DNA of 64,000 nt, taken from positions 1 through 64,000 of the forward strand of contig JAJOZX010007497.1 in the NCBI GenBank assembly GCA_023014485.1, written 5' to 3'. The notes beneath the pieces are model-generated. The model was not told the origin of the DNA and ran no database searches. It worked only from the letters and a program-made list of their open reading frames with translations. The first letter of the stretch is position 1. Every line of letters starts with the position of its first letter. This DNA comes from Bathynomus jamesi (Eukaryota; Arthropoda; Malacostraca; Isopoda; Cirolanidae). The position numbers and the translations under genes are program-made. Of this stretch, positions 21,499-32,497 are shown one piece after another.

Positions 21499-24310
21499 AT
21501 GTCTACTAACATAACTGGAATTAATTGGACACTGTGTTGCCTATGTCAGTCCAGCAAAGACGAGGCATTACAACAGCCAAAAGAACAGGGATATTCATCT
21601 CTTGAAAGAGATCTGAATGATTTTGTGCAGCTCAATGCTGTTCCATCTGGTATCAAGGTTAGTGAGCTCGATGATGGCTCAGGAATTGCAGCAACCCTCC
21701 AATCACATGCTGCAGTGTATCATAAAAGTTGTAGGAGTGCATGCAACAGTTACAGGGTAAAGCGGGCACGAGGAAAAGTGGCCACGCAAGATGAATGTGC
21801 AGCTGGGATAAGTCCGAAGAAACTCAGATCAAGTTACGGATCACCTCCAGAAACATTATCTGCATCATATGTCTGGGTGAGGATCAGCATGATCTTCATA
21901 GAGCCTTAAGTGACAACATTGATCAAAATCTGAAGAATTGGACAAAAACAACTAACAACTGGCATTTATATGGGCGCTTGACTGCAGGTTCTGATGCACA
22001 TGCAATGGATGCATGTTATCATGTACAATGCTATTGGCGGCTTCGTGATGGAGCTCGTGCAGTTGAACGTCGATCTTCAAGTGAACCCAAGCCTCCCCCA
22101 TTTGATCCCATGGTCATAGCACAGTTAGTGGCATTTGTGGATGACTCTCAGTCTGAGGTCCACAAGTTGTCTGACTTACGGGAAATGTACAAGATAATGA
22201 TGTCAGATCTAGGACATCCCTGTTCTGGTAGAGAACTTCATGCAACAAGATTGAAAGACCATCTGCTTGAGCATCTTCCTGAGTGGGCTTCCTATGCACA
22301 GGGGAGAGATGCATGGGCGCCCGCAGGTAGGGGCAAGGGGGGGCGCTTGCCCCCACCTGGAAATGCCAAGAAAATATATTAAATATTTTCTAAGAAAATA
22401 TTTATATCCTAAACTTGCTGAAAAGTATCCAACTGCCTCCTAAAGGGTGAAAATTTTTATTTGTGTGCATGATAAAAGGTTGCTACCTTTTTATTTGTTC
22501 AGAAGTCCCCCCTTAAAATTATCTCGCCAAGTTGGCAGCGCCAACTCAAGCACCTGGCTGCATGCAGTGCGTGGCAGCCATTGTTTTTGATCAGTTTTTT
22601 CCGACACTCAGAGAGTGAGGACGCCAGTGTAGGTGATGCTCGAAACACCGTTTTCAAATTAGGTACAACATTTACTTCAGTGTGCTTTTTTCTTCATTCT
22701 ATCATGTTTCTGTTATAAATAAAATAAATGATTGTTATCATGTGCATTGTATGTATATACAATATATATTTGCATTTTCCATTACAGAAAATGCAACACT
22801 AAACTTGCTTAGAATTAACCTGCTGGTTCCTAAGGGGTCAAAAGTATTTTGCTTGCTCCGGTCCCTACCTATTAATACATTAAATTTTGCCCCCCCTTGG
22901 AAAAAATCCTGCGGGCGCCCATGGAGAGATGTATTCATTAGCCACAAGGCAAAAGTGGGTGCTGTGCTAGAACAAAGCTATCATTCCTCACAAATCAATC
23001 AAGATGAAGCTGTGTTATTGATACGTGCTGCTATGGCACTACGAAAGCGAATCCTTCAGAAACAAGAGCCATTTAATGGTTCATTCTCTCCACAATGCCT
23101 GACGTCCCCCATAGAAGAAACACTGTTAGGTTTCATCAATGTTGTCCTCCAGGGTCCTAAAGGTAATATCGATAAACATAGTAGAGAGCAATCCAACAGT
23201 GATGCTAAACTGGGCACAAGGGCGAAGATTGCGTGCACACTGTGCCAACTGCTGATATTCAACACAGTAAAATATGCATCTTCATCAGAGAGCACCCAAA
23301 TCCGTCACAATAGGGATCGTGAAACGCAATTCCCACTTTACCATGGTATTAAACTGCATGGAGATGCCAGATTCAAGCACCAGATAGAGAATGCCCATCA
23401 CCTTGGGCTCTCTGTCTCATATGACCGTGTGATGGAAGTCAAAACACAGGTAGCTCTTGCTGTTTGCAAGAGACACACTGAAGACGGTATTGTTCTACCC
23501 ACGAATACAAGACTTTCAGTTTTCACTACACATGATGTAGACAATCTGGACAGCAACAAAACGGGAAATTTGTCACGTGGTGATTTTCATGGAACATGCA
23601 TTCTTTCAACAGCTTGACCTAACAGAACTCTGGATTGGTTTTGGTAGTGGCAAATATTACCGAGACATCCCAGTGCACAGCATTCAATCACAGCTTGGTC
23701 CATCAAAGTCGCTGGCTCTACCTCTGTTCCATGCACTAACAGGCTGCGACACTACGTCTCAGTTTCTTGGATGTGGGAAGAAGACAGCATGGACTGCATG
23801 GAATAATACACCAAACTTAACTGAAACCATGATCAAATTGACTGAAGACCCGAGTCCTTCAGTCTAGTATCTCCTGAAATGACACACATTGAGAGGTTTG
23901 TTGTGCTCATGTACAGTAAAACATGTGGACAAGCATCTGTAAACGTAGCCAGGCACCATCTGTTTTCTAGTGGCAGTCGATCATTGGACAGCATACCACC
24001 TACCCAAGCTGCCCTCTTCCAGCATATCAAGAGGTCATTGTTGCAGGCAAGTTTTGTGTGGAAGCAGTCAATCACATGCCATCAGACACTCCCTGCTTTT
24101 GATAAATGGGGATGGGAATATGACAAGCGCAGCAACCAATGGCTCCCTTTCTGGACAACTCTCGCTGATGCCAGTAAGGCATGTGCTCTTCTCCTTCATT
24201 GCGGATGCACTAAAGCCTGCAGAGGGAATTGCAAATGCAGTAGTGCTGGAATTCGATGTACGACACTCTGCAAGTGTGAGGGTGGCTGCCTGAACAATGA
24301 CGACTATTAA
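21499..24310 (+). pseudogene. Transposon protein with N-terminal Cys pairs and C-terminal CXC motif
   Basis: Likely transposase of the 20885-24656 element; I know similar multi-copy proteins from aquatic invertebrates, without a settled function. The N-terminus has 'CCLCQSS' and later 'YHKSCRSACNSY' (21499-21760), a zinc-binding pattern. The middle contains 'LSVSYDRVM' (about 23410) and 'FHGTCI' (about 23590). A conserved 'HALTGCDTTSQFLGCGKKT' lies near 23730-23790, followed by 'IERFVVLMY' and 'IPPTQAALFQHIKRS'. The C-terminus is a tesmin/CXC-like cluster, 'HCGCTKACRGNCKCSSAGI' then 'CTTLCKCEGGC' (24200-24295). Frame changes lie near 21830, 23590 and 23860, and a MITE interrupts it at 22312-22923. 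The region between 'FHGTCI' and 'HALTGCDT' is shorter than I expect, suggesting an internal deletion. Confidence 0.7.
22312..22923. mobile_element. hAT-like MITE, 612 bp
   Basis: Perfect 16-bp terminal inverted repeats CATGGGCGCCCGCAGG, flanked by the 8-bp direct duplication GAGAGATG (22304-22311 and 22924-22931). It has no transposase. Removing it with one duplication copy restores the host transposon frame across the site. Confidence 0.92.
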
Positions 24311-24656
24311 TCAGTGAACAGCCATCTATTGGATAGACATTATCATGAGATGCAGTACTGTGAGTAAAAGGAATAAAGAAGATTGTACTTGCGTATATAC
24401 TAAAGTTTAATAGCAAAAGATGTTGATGCTGACTCTTATTTTTATCAAGTTAACTATGTAACCTGTACTAGTATTGGTACTCAAGTGGATGTCATTTTGG
24501 ACAGCGGCCATTTTGATTTGGCCAATATGGCCGCCACAGTGGGAGCCCAGCTTGGCTCCCGCAAACATTCAAATTAGTATGGTCATAGCTACTTGTGGTC
24601 CAAAAATGGCACTTTTGGAATGATTTGAACAATTATATGATTAAGCCCCATGACTA

Positions 24657-24784
24657 TAACAGATTTTGATTTTACCCCAGAAAATATAACGCGAGCTATC
24701 GGACAAATGAAATCACACTCAGCGCCAGGTCCGAACAAATGGATCGCATTAATGATTAAAAACTGTAAGAATGAAATAGCTACA
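24657..24784 (+). pseudogene. Same LINE resumed after the transposon insertion
   Basis: Encodes 'DFDFTPENITRAI' and 'SAPGPNKW', the start of the fingers region of a Jockey/RTE-like reverse transcriptase. Removing the 20885-24656 element and one TAA copy joins this frame to the 20880 frame without a shift. It is cut off at 24785 by a CR1 tail. Confidence 0.7.
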
Positions 24785-26285
24785 ACCATATATTGGATAT
24801 AATGTTATAATGTTATAATATTATAATGTTTCAGGACAGCAAAGACCCTAGGATCTACTCATGGCTAGTCTACCTAACCGTGTTTGGAATTGTGTATTGC
24901 TTATGTCCTCCGTGATGGCGGAGAGGACCTACAATTTTATATGGATTCCGAACCACAAAAACCTTAATTTTACTACCTCAAACTCTACCCAATATATCAA
25001 CAAATGTGTCTAATCGATTTTTAAACATGTTTATAGATGTGCTACTAATTACTTTTACCGGCAAACTATTCCAGCTATTTACTATTCTATGGGTAAAAAT
25101 GTTTTTGGCAACTACTGTCTCGAACCTTCGACTTGTCAGCTTACACTTGTTATTTCTAATTCCACTATTCTGTGCTATATGTTATCGAACCCATTCATAA
25201 TTTTAAAAAACCGGATTAGATCACCCCTTAGCATCCTAGTCTCGAATGTAGTTAATTTTAACTCCTTAAGCCTATCCTCTTACGACTTTGACCTAAGCGA
25301 CGGAATCATCTTAGTTGCTCGTCTTTGAACTCTTTCGATTGTGTTTATAAAGAAGAGCAATAATATCGCGCGATTTGTACTCAAAATTCCGAGCGAGAAA
25401 ACTTAGCACTTCGTTCGCTTTATTGACCGCTGCTGTACTTTGTTTCGCCAATTTTAAATCACCAGTGACTATAACTGCTTAATCTTTTTCCTGATCTACG
25501 CTTGCCAACTCCTTCCCTGACATAATATACGCAAAATTACAGTTACGCGAACCTGTATATAAAATTTTGCACTTATCGACGTTAAAATTCATTTGCCATG
25601 TGACTGACTAAGCTACAATTTTATTCAGATCCTCCAGAATTTTACCTCTATTCTCATTATTAATCGCCCTACCACCCGACTTCGTGTCATCCGCAAACTT
25701 TGAAACTGTACTGACTAGGCCGACATCTAAATCGTTAAACCCACGTTTACATTGCAAGGTGCGCAATACAGAATACAGAACCCTGAGGAACGCCGCTCGC
25801 TACATTAGCCCAAGAAGACTCCGCTCCATCAACGACCACCCTCTGTTTCCTACCTTGCAGCCACTCTTCTATCCAATCTAGTTCTTCTCTCTATTTCAAC
25901 GAGAATTTTGTGCGGTACGGTGTCAAATGGTTTTTTAAAATCTAAATATACTACATCTACCTCCAGATGACTATCGTAAACTTTAACCACGCTTTGGAAA
26001 AATTCTAAAAGATTAGTTAAGCAAGATTTGTTTCGCCTAAAACCGTACTGCATATTTCTAATCAAGTTCTGCAATTCTAAGTGTTCGACCATTCGATCCC
26101 TAATTATCGATTTCAGTAGCTTAAAAACAACAGACGTTAAACTGATTGGCCTATAATTTCCCGCCGCACCTTTATCGCCTTTCTTAAAAATAGATGTTAC
26201 ATTTGTTAATTTGAAGTTATTTGGTACGCACCCCTCAGAAATAGACGCATTAAAAATATTTGTTAGCGGCACAACAATGCTTTCT
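24785..26285 (-). mobile_element. CR1-like LINE, 5'-truncated, with octamer tail
   Basis: On the minus strand, the reverse transcriptase runs from 'VVPLTNIFNASISEGCVP' through 'IFKKGD', 'NYRPISLTSVVFKLLKSII' and 'YGFRRNKSCLTNLLEF' to 'VVYLDFKKPFDTVPH' (26270-25900). Broken frames then continue with 'SKFADDTK' and 'MFKNRLD' near 25000. The Asp pair of the active site survives as 'FADD'. A 3' UTR and an ATTATAAC repeat (24792-24823) end the element. Its 5' end joins a transposase gene directly near 26285. Confidence 0.85.
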
Positions 26286-27960
26286 TTCAAGTCTTCACTC
26301 ACATCGCCCAGGTTATCACGAAAAAAGTCTAGATGTGAATGCAGATAGTGTAATTTTAAAGACATACGGCACCCCATTTTGCCATAGCACTTAATCAAGT
26401 TTGATACTAATTCCTTATAGTTTGGTGCTTTATGGTTGCTTAAAAACCCACGAACCACATCACGGAAAGCACACCAAGCCTCTTTTTCGATCGGTCATCT
26501 TGGCTTCAAGGTTCTTTGAATTCAACAGCGCCTTGACTTGTGGTCCTACAAAGATGCCGCCTTGACTTTGGCCTCAGAGAGTTTAGGGAACATGACCCGA
26601 ATCTGTTGGAAAACTTTCCCTCCAAAATCTAACGCAGTTACAAACTGCTTAATTAGACCCAACTTAATATGGAGAAGTGGTAGCAGAACTATGTCAGGCT
26701 TCACAAGAGGTTCCCTGAGTACATTGTACTTTCCTGGTTGCAATCCTTCACGTGGAGGCCACTGAACTGTTTTATAGTGCTCAGTTGAAGCCCTGCTATC
26801 CCACAGGCAAAGAAAACATGAATATTTAGTAAACCCTCCTTGTAAACCTAACAGGAAACCAATCATTTTGAAATCACCACACACGTCCCAGTTATATTGT
26901 TCATACCTGATTTGAGTGAGCAGTTGTTTGACATTTTCATAGTCCTCTTTCATTTGAACAGAATGTGCAACTGGTATAGATGGATATTTGTTCCCATTGT
27001 GGAGTAGAACAGCTTTTAAACTCCGAGCTGAACTGTCAATAAACAGGCGCCACTCTGAGGGTATATGTGTTAACCCAATAGCTGTGAATAGACCATTAAC
27101 CTCGCTGCAATAACAGAGAGAGCCATTGACATCGTAGAACCTTGCAAACTCCTCATGCCGCTTTCGGTATACAGTGCTCTTGCAGTCTTCTCCAAGCAAA
27201 TTCCACTCTTTGAGTCTGGAGGTCAGAAGCTCAGACCCTGATTTCGTCAGACCCAAATCTCTAATTAAGTCGTCCAATTCCCTCTGATTTGGAAAGTGAG
27301 GGTTTGTACTGAAAGTTACTGTATATTCTTCATCATGACTGTCCTCACCAGCCGACATCTCAGATGAACTAACTGCATCCTCATTTTCAACCTGCAAATC
27401 AAAAAACAAAATATAGGCATAGCTATATATGTAGAAGAGCATCAGCACTAAGAAAAATCGACACATAATGATTCACAGTCTGTAAATACAGAAGGTAAAG
27501 TAATGGATAGATAACTGTTCTGGTGGACGTGGTATTGGAAGACCTTCGCCATGTGGTACAGGAGCTATGGATGACGCTATGCTTGGATACTGAAGAGTCT
27601 ACCTTCCTTTAACTTTCTTGTACTTAGAAACATCTACCATGCAGTAGTAGCAATCGTCATGGTGGCTCTTTGGTTCTCTCCATATTCTGGGTACCGCAAA
27701 GGGCATTGCCTTGCGTACTTCCCGCAGCCACCCTTCAAGTGTGGAGCGGCAGCTTCCACAGATCACATGGGGTGCCCAGGGCTTATCTTGGTCACCCATA
27801 GGCATACCAAAATAGAGCCGATACGCGATCCAGACCTTGATGCTTTTCACAATCTTGTGCGATACTTGCTTGGAGCCTATGTAATACCCACAAACGTAGC
27901 AGAATATATCCGGCGAGTGTTTACAAGCTCTAGTTGCCATTCTCTTTACCAAACTGTACT
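26286..27960 (-). pseudogene. Transposase-like protein of the CACTG/TTAT family, copy 1
   Basis: Same protein family as the copies at 30.8, 44.2, 51.1 and 54 kb. Exon 1 (about 27940-27500) has zinc-binding cysteines 'FCYVCGYYIG' and 'CGSCRSTL', then 'PRIWREPKSHHDDCYYCMV'. An intron ends at 'TTTGATTTGCAG' near 27395. The next exon has 'LDDLIRDLGLTKSGSELL', 'EWRLFIDSSARSLKAVLLHN', 'CFLCLWDSRAS' and 'LLPLLHIKLGLIKQFV'. A degraded part reaches 'MSLKLHYLHSHLDFF' and 'LGDVSED', where the CR1 begins. The C-terminal end is missing. No TIR was recognised on the 5' side. Confidence 0.7.
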
Positions 27961-28349
27961 ACATTAATCATAACCTGCAGATATAGAGAGAAGAGTTATT
28001 AAATCTGCAACAGATTCCAGATTCCAGAAAAAAGATGTATTCACAACACAGAAATAGTGTTCGCAATAAAAAAGGATCGATAACACTCAAATCGTCAGCA
28101 CAGAGAAGCAGAGATATACAGTACCTCAGTGCTGGTAACCACCAGACAAACAACCTGCTTTCTTTGTGTGCTCACACTTACTGACTTCTCAGACTCTGCG
28201 CTCTTCTTTATATAGCACAGTGGATGTTTCGGGCAATTTCTAGAGCAAGAAACTGTCAACGAACATCCGGATTGTTCTCAACAATTCCTGATTATTCTAA
28301 TATTGCTGCGCCCAAAATAACATTATACTGGTAAAACATGAAAAATGGA

Positions 28350-29015
28350 TTATCTCTGAAACCATTGATGATACACACAAACCAAGGCCAGATTTGGACT
28401 GAGCGCCCACAAATGCATATAAAAACATAAAAATTTTATATCAACAGAATCAGTGTTACACAGTGTTATTGACATATTGGAAAAATCGCTTGTGGGTTTC
28501 TTTGCCGTCACAAGCAATGTAAATGTCAAATCTCGCTTGGACTTTTTTATTACGCTTTTCGCTCCACGCCTTAGAGATATATACTTCTTTCGTAACCACA
28601 AATTGTCTTTATCGCACTTATGTAGCCTATAAGCCATATCTCTTCTTATAATATCCCCTACTCTAGAAGTAAGCCACAAGGGCTTGTTATTTACTTTCGC
28701 ACGCTTAATCTTGTACGGTATACATTCCTCATTTATAGTCCTAAATGCTGTTTCAAACGATTCCGACATTATTTTTGCGTTGGAGGTCCCCATTACGTTT
28801 TCTCAATTAACGTGTGACAATTCATTTTTAAATTTACAAAAGTCTGCGTGCTGGAAGTTAGGAATTTTAGTCGAGTTAGGTGGTTTCGAGTGACTTACTG
28901 AGGGGACAAACTCTACCATATTGTGATCACTATTGCTTAACGGTTCTCTTACTTGAAGATCAGTGATAAGCCTATCATCCGTAGTTATTACTAATTCTAA
29001 ACTACTGTCCAAACT
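28350..29015 (-). pseudogene. CR1-like LINE endonuclease/linker fragment
   Basis: Minus-strand reading has 'LELVITTDDRLITDLQV' and 'LSNSDHNMVEFV' (29000-28890), the end of a CR1 endonuclease with the SDH site. It continues through a linker with 'KPLWLTSRV' (28690) and 'DNLWLRKKYISLRRGAK' (28600). One stop separates the two parts. No reverse transcriptase follows. Confidence 0.7.
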
Positions 29016-29123
29016 CGTAAAAGGACTTTATATTGAATATAGGCCCCCCGCATACTATAAGTGGTGAAAAGATGTTAATTCGAGTGTACTGTGTTGTTCA
29101 AAGCAATGAACATATAATCGCAG

Positions 29124-29526
29124 CAATGGCGGATTATTACTGAGGCTATTGAGGCTGAAGCCTCAGGCTCCCATGCTTGAGGGGCCCCCCCAAATCAACT
29201 GAGTTTCGATGATATAATTCGAGATTTCGCAAACTTCTTTGATTAAATATGACAGAGTACACAAACTTACAAATTCCTGTTTTATTTTATGTTTTATAGG
29301 CCCTAAAGTAAAGTTCGTTTGATACGGTTTGGTTTTGGCAAACGGCAAAATACACTGTTATGGTTCTTTTAAGTTTGTTTCTCACTTAGCCTGATCACCT
29401 TACATATAATTCGTGTAAATGTACTATGTACTGTACATGTACATGTATTGTTAATAAAAAGCTATAGAAAAGGGGCCTCATATTCTTCATTGCCCCGGGG
29501 CCCCGAGATGTCTTAATCCGCCTCTG
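29124..29526. mobile_element. hAT-like MITE, about 400 bp
   Basis: Left end CAATGGCGGATTATTACTGA and right end (inverted) CAGAGGCGGATTAAGACATC resemble each other and the CAG(T/A)GGCGG ends of hAT elements. The flanks AATCGCAG and AATTCTAG are a plausible, diverged 8-bp duplication. GC-rich subterminal GGCCCC stretches are on both sides. No transposase. Confidence 0.65.
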
Positions 29527-29830
29527 AATTCTAGATGTGGGGGCTGGGTTCAAATACATCGTGAAGGCAAACTATGCAAACTGACAGATCGTTAACTTTA
29601 GTTCGCCTAAAGATTGCTAATTTTGTTAACTTGTGTGACGGTGTAGGCAGTGTATTTCAAAGTTTAATTAGTGTAAGGTAAATAATTCCAAATTCGTGGG
29701 TGAAATTAGTTACCCATAAATTTACATTTTCTCTAAATTGTATATTCATATTTCAAGTATACAGTCAGGGACTTGAAATTTTAATGAAAAATACGTTCAG
29801 CATTCATAAAGGGAGACAATTAAATATTGG
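29527..29830 (-). pseudogene. LINE C-terminal debris
   Basis: A minus-strand reading gives 'LIKLWNTLPT' near 29660, typical of the last part of a non-LTR reverse transcriptase. A similar weak trace ('WNDLTTD') lies near 30210. Both are too degraded to assign to a clade. Confidence 0.3.
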
Positions 29831-30100
29831 TATTCAATTTATGAAAGAGCAGAATTAGATGGGTAATAACTGATATTAAACTCTACAAACATGTTCTGAA
29901 AAGCTTCGCCTATAATCTCTTTCACTAAATACTGTATGTACAGAAATAGCCTGGATTCCTGTTTTCCTTTAGCATTATTGCTTTTGTAGCTTTAGCTACC
30001 GTTTCAGGCGATTTATTATTTTTAAGAAGTATTAGCTGCAAGTATCTAAAGAACACAACGATTATAAATATGATAGAATACAAGAACTGAGTAAGTAACA
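29830..30100 (-). pseudogene. Second Polinton integrase fragment
   Basis: On the minus strand 'KSPETVAKATKAIMLKENR' followed by 'NPGYFCT' closely matches the integrase at 9395-9470. A downstream 'IGEAFQNMF' block matches 9500-9520. The first catalytic Asp is changed (IIVVF instead of IIDVF). No other Polinton genes are nearby, so this is a stranded fragment of a related copy. Confidence 0.75.
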
Positions 30101-30544
30101 GGGTAATGTACATTTAATCCTAGCTTATTAACAGTATTCTATTATTAACTGAGATTTCATCTTGATTTTAGGCACGATCACTTTTGCAATATATTTTCTA
30201 TCAGTAGTTAAATCATTCCAAAGTTTCAGCCCGATGAAAATGCTTGATGTTGAATGAATAAAGGGTTAGATATATTTGATATATTTGATATATTTCCGGC
30301 CTTATATGATAGGGCTTCTTGACGAGTTATAAAATATTTGTTTGGCCGTTGTAAGTTAATAATCTACTCTTACACCCATATATAAAATGTACCAGTTTGT
30401 AGCATCCAACTAAAGAAATTAAAGAAAGTATAATTATTCATGTTTTTATGTCTTATATAACCTTTGGTTAACCTTTGGTTAGCTTCCGCCCGAATTGTTC
30501 ATTCTGACAAAGGTCAAGCTTTTCACTCCACCTTAGACCTACAG

Positions 30545-30755
30545 TTTAACGTGGAATCCGAACCACGCCCCATCAGCAGCCCAGCGTCTTAACCACTAGG
30601 CCACTTAAGGTATCCTTTATCTCCCAACCACTTTCTTTATTGTGTGGAAGGATGAACAGCTGGGTTTTACTGCGCGCCGGCTGCCGTCGGGTCTCGAACC
30701 CGGGGCCGATGGATTCGTAGTCAGCGACGCTAACCACTACTCCACCGAGGGGCAT
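30545..30755 (-). repeat. Two tRNA-derived SINE heads
   Basis: Read on the minus strand, 30755-30650 has TGGAGTAGTGGTTAGCGTCG (box A) and CGGGTTCGAGACCCG (box B with its pairing arm), about 30 nt apart. 30612-30550 has GGCCTAGTGGTTAAGACGCT and GTGGTTCGGATTCC. The first head recurs at 45600-45700. Each has the internal promoter of a tRNA but no matching acceptor stem, so SINE rather than tRNA gene. Confidence 0.65.
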
Positions 30756-30821
30756 ATATATATATATATATATACTGTATATAGGGTGGATAAAAAAAAT
30801 GACCCCTTACAGGTAAATTAT

Positions 30822-31645
30822 CACTGCCCAACACCAATTTTGCTGATTTAATTCTAACACCTGTTTTTAGGTAACTTTGGTGTGCTGATTTCAAAAATTA
30901 CCTTAGTTTTTGCCTATCACGTCAGGTTTTCGAGCAATCAAATACGGATATTTTGGAGATATCGCATTTTGGCAGGGTTATGCCCAATTTTTTTCTTTTC
31001 AAAAAATAAGTTTTTACATACTCAGAATCAGCATGGAAAAGTAAACAATTGTGCAGGGAGTGAACTTTAATATACAATGGTAATATTGACACATAAAGTG
31101 ATTAAAAGTGTTTAAATAAGCAAAAAATGAATCCATATTAAAGCAAGCACGGGACCAGTTTTCTTAACATTGTCTTTTTCTTGTTTTCTTACTTTTCAGT
31201 GCTGATAAATTTTCTCTTATAGGACTTCCTAGAATGAGAGATGTCAAGACAATCTCTTTGCAGGCTCCAGCAGTTGTCAGCCATCATATGGGTATCCCAT
31301 CTTCCTTGGTATCGTTCTTCCATCACTTTGATATCTTGGTGGAACCTTTCACCTTGCTCTTCACTAACATCACCAAGATTTTCTGGAAATTTATCCAGAT
31401 GACTGTTGAGATAGTGAACTTTAATGCTCATGTTGCAACCCAACTGCTGAAAGTTTACAAGTAAATCCTTTACAAGATCTTTATAATTTTCAGACTTTTT
31501 GTCACCCAAAAGGCATATTGCATTGCACGAAAACCTGATGTGATGGACAAAAGCTAAGGTGATTTTTGAAATCAGCACATCAATGTTATCCAGAAAAGGT
31601 CTTAGAATTAAATCAGCAGCCCAAATATTTTTTTGTTGGGCAGTG
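30822..31645 (-). mobile_element. CACTG/TTAT transposon, internally deleted copy (824 bp)
   Basis: Ends CACTGCCCAAC and GTTGGGCAGTG are inverted, with inner repeats of about 100 bp. TTAT is duplicated on both sides (30818-30821 and 31646-31649). The only coding remnant is the C-terminal domain of the family protein on the minus strand: 'GCNMSIKVHYLNSHLDKFPE' and 'GERFHQDIKVMEERYQGRWD' (31450-31280). Relative to the 47.6-kb copy it lacks a block of about 150 bp encoding 'RAWNAFVAVVKNFLGN'. Confidence 0.85.
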
Positions 31646-31721
31646 TTATCATATTGAAAAAGTAGGGGGACTAGAGCTTCCAAACTTCATACATGCTTAC
31701 CTTAGCATGTTGTTCGTTTTA

Positions 31722-31950
31722 ATTGAGAAGTTGCTCGATGTGTCCCCCTTCCTGCTCAAAGCGGGCCTCCAAACGTAGACGCCACTGATCAATAAACCTG
31801 TTTACAGATCGTTGAGACACCTTCTCCCAGCCGAGCAGAATTCTTTCGCGTAGTTCATCTATGTCTCTTATATTTGTACCAGGGATGTAGACTTTGGACT
31901 TCAGGGCTTCCCAAATACCATAATCTAGTGGTGAAAGCATGTAATTGTAA
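31722..31950 (-). pseudogene. IS630/mariner-type transposase C-terminal fragment
   Basis: 'LSPLDYGIWEALKSKVY' contains the last catalytic Asp region, and 'VNRFIDQWRLRLEARFEQEG' is a typical C-terminus. It differs from the other mariner-type copies here. The upstream catalytic region is absent. Confidence 0.7.
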
Positions 31951-32401
31951 AATAACTGCTACTTGCCTTCACTTACTCCCTTGTTAGCAGCCCCTCAGCG
32001 AGGAGGGGGCAGAGGCCTCTTGCCTCGTTAATTTTTTAGATTCCGGCCTGAGCCATGGTCGAAAGAGGTCGAACCTCTACCCCTGTAAATTCAGAGCACT
32101 ACCAGTACATTTTTTTAAGTAAATTACAGTGAGAGAAACTTTTTTATATTTCCCCTTGGAGTTTGCCTCTCTTCAGAGAATTTAGTAAATAAAGTAGAGA
32201 AAATAGTTTCCGATAAGTTATAAAAAGAAAATCGACAAACCTTCAGAAAAAGTATCAGAGTGTTATAGAAAGAGAAAAAAAGAAATGAGAGAAAAATTAG
32301 AATATTATAGAAGAAAACTATCGCGAGAAATATCCGTTGCTACCTCCCAACCAAAACCCAAGTCGATTTCGAACCACCCAGGGCCATAGACGGAGGGGTT
32401 A

Positions 32402-32451
<50 letters not shown>

Positions 32452-32497
32452 GCATATGTTAAACGCATAGGAAATTAAAAAACTATAATTTTTTCAT
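31951..32497. repeat. Non-coding stretch with SINE-like heads and TA tract
   Basis: On the minus strand a GAGGTTCGACCTC box B-like sequence lies near 32070 and GGTTCGAAATC near 32370; each may be a SINE head. A TA microsatellite fills 32408-32449. No gene is visible. Confidence 0.45.

Larger units (their letters stand above)
20885..24656 (+). mobile_element. Unclassified DNA transposon, TAA target duplication, CXC-type protein
   Basis: Flanked by TAA (20882-20884 and 24657-24659). The ends are inverted, about 150 bp with gaps: TAGTCA plus GGGGCTTAATC on the left, mirrored on the right. Further matching phrases include TATGACCATA, GCGGGAGCCAA and TGTGGCGGCCAT. One protein gene fills the centre, itself split by a hAT-like MITE. 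Without the MITE the element is 3160 bp. A 3-bp TWA duplication recalls Harbinger, but the protein is not a Harbinger transposase. Confidence 0.85.

Noticed and set aside
30650..30755. Possible tRNA gene
   Set aside because: Box A and B are present but there is no acceptor-stem complementarity, and the same head recurs; a SINE is the better reading.
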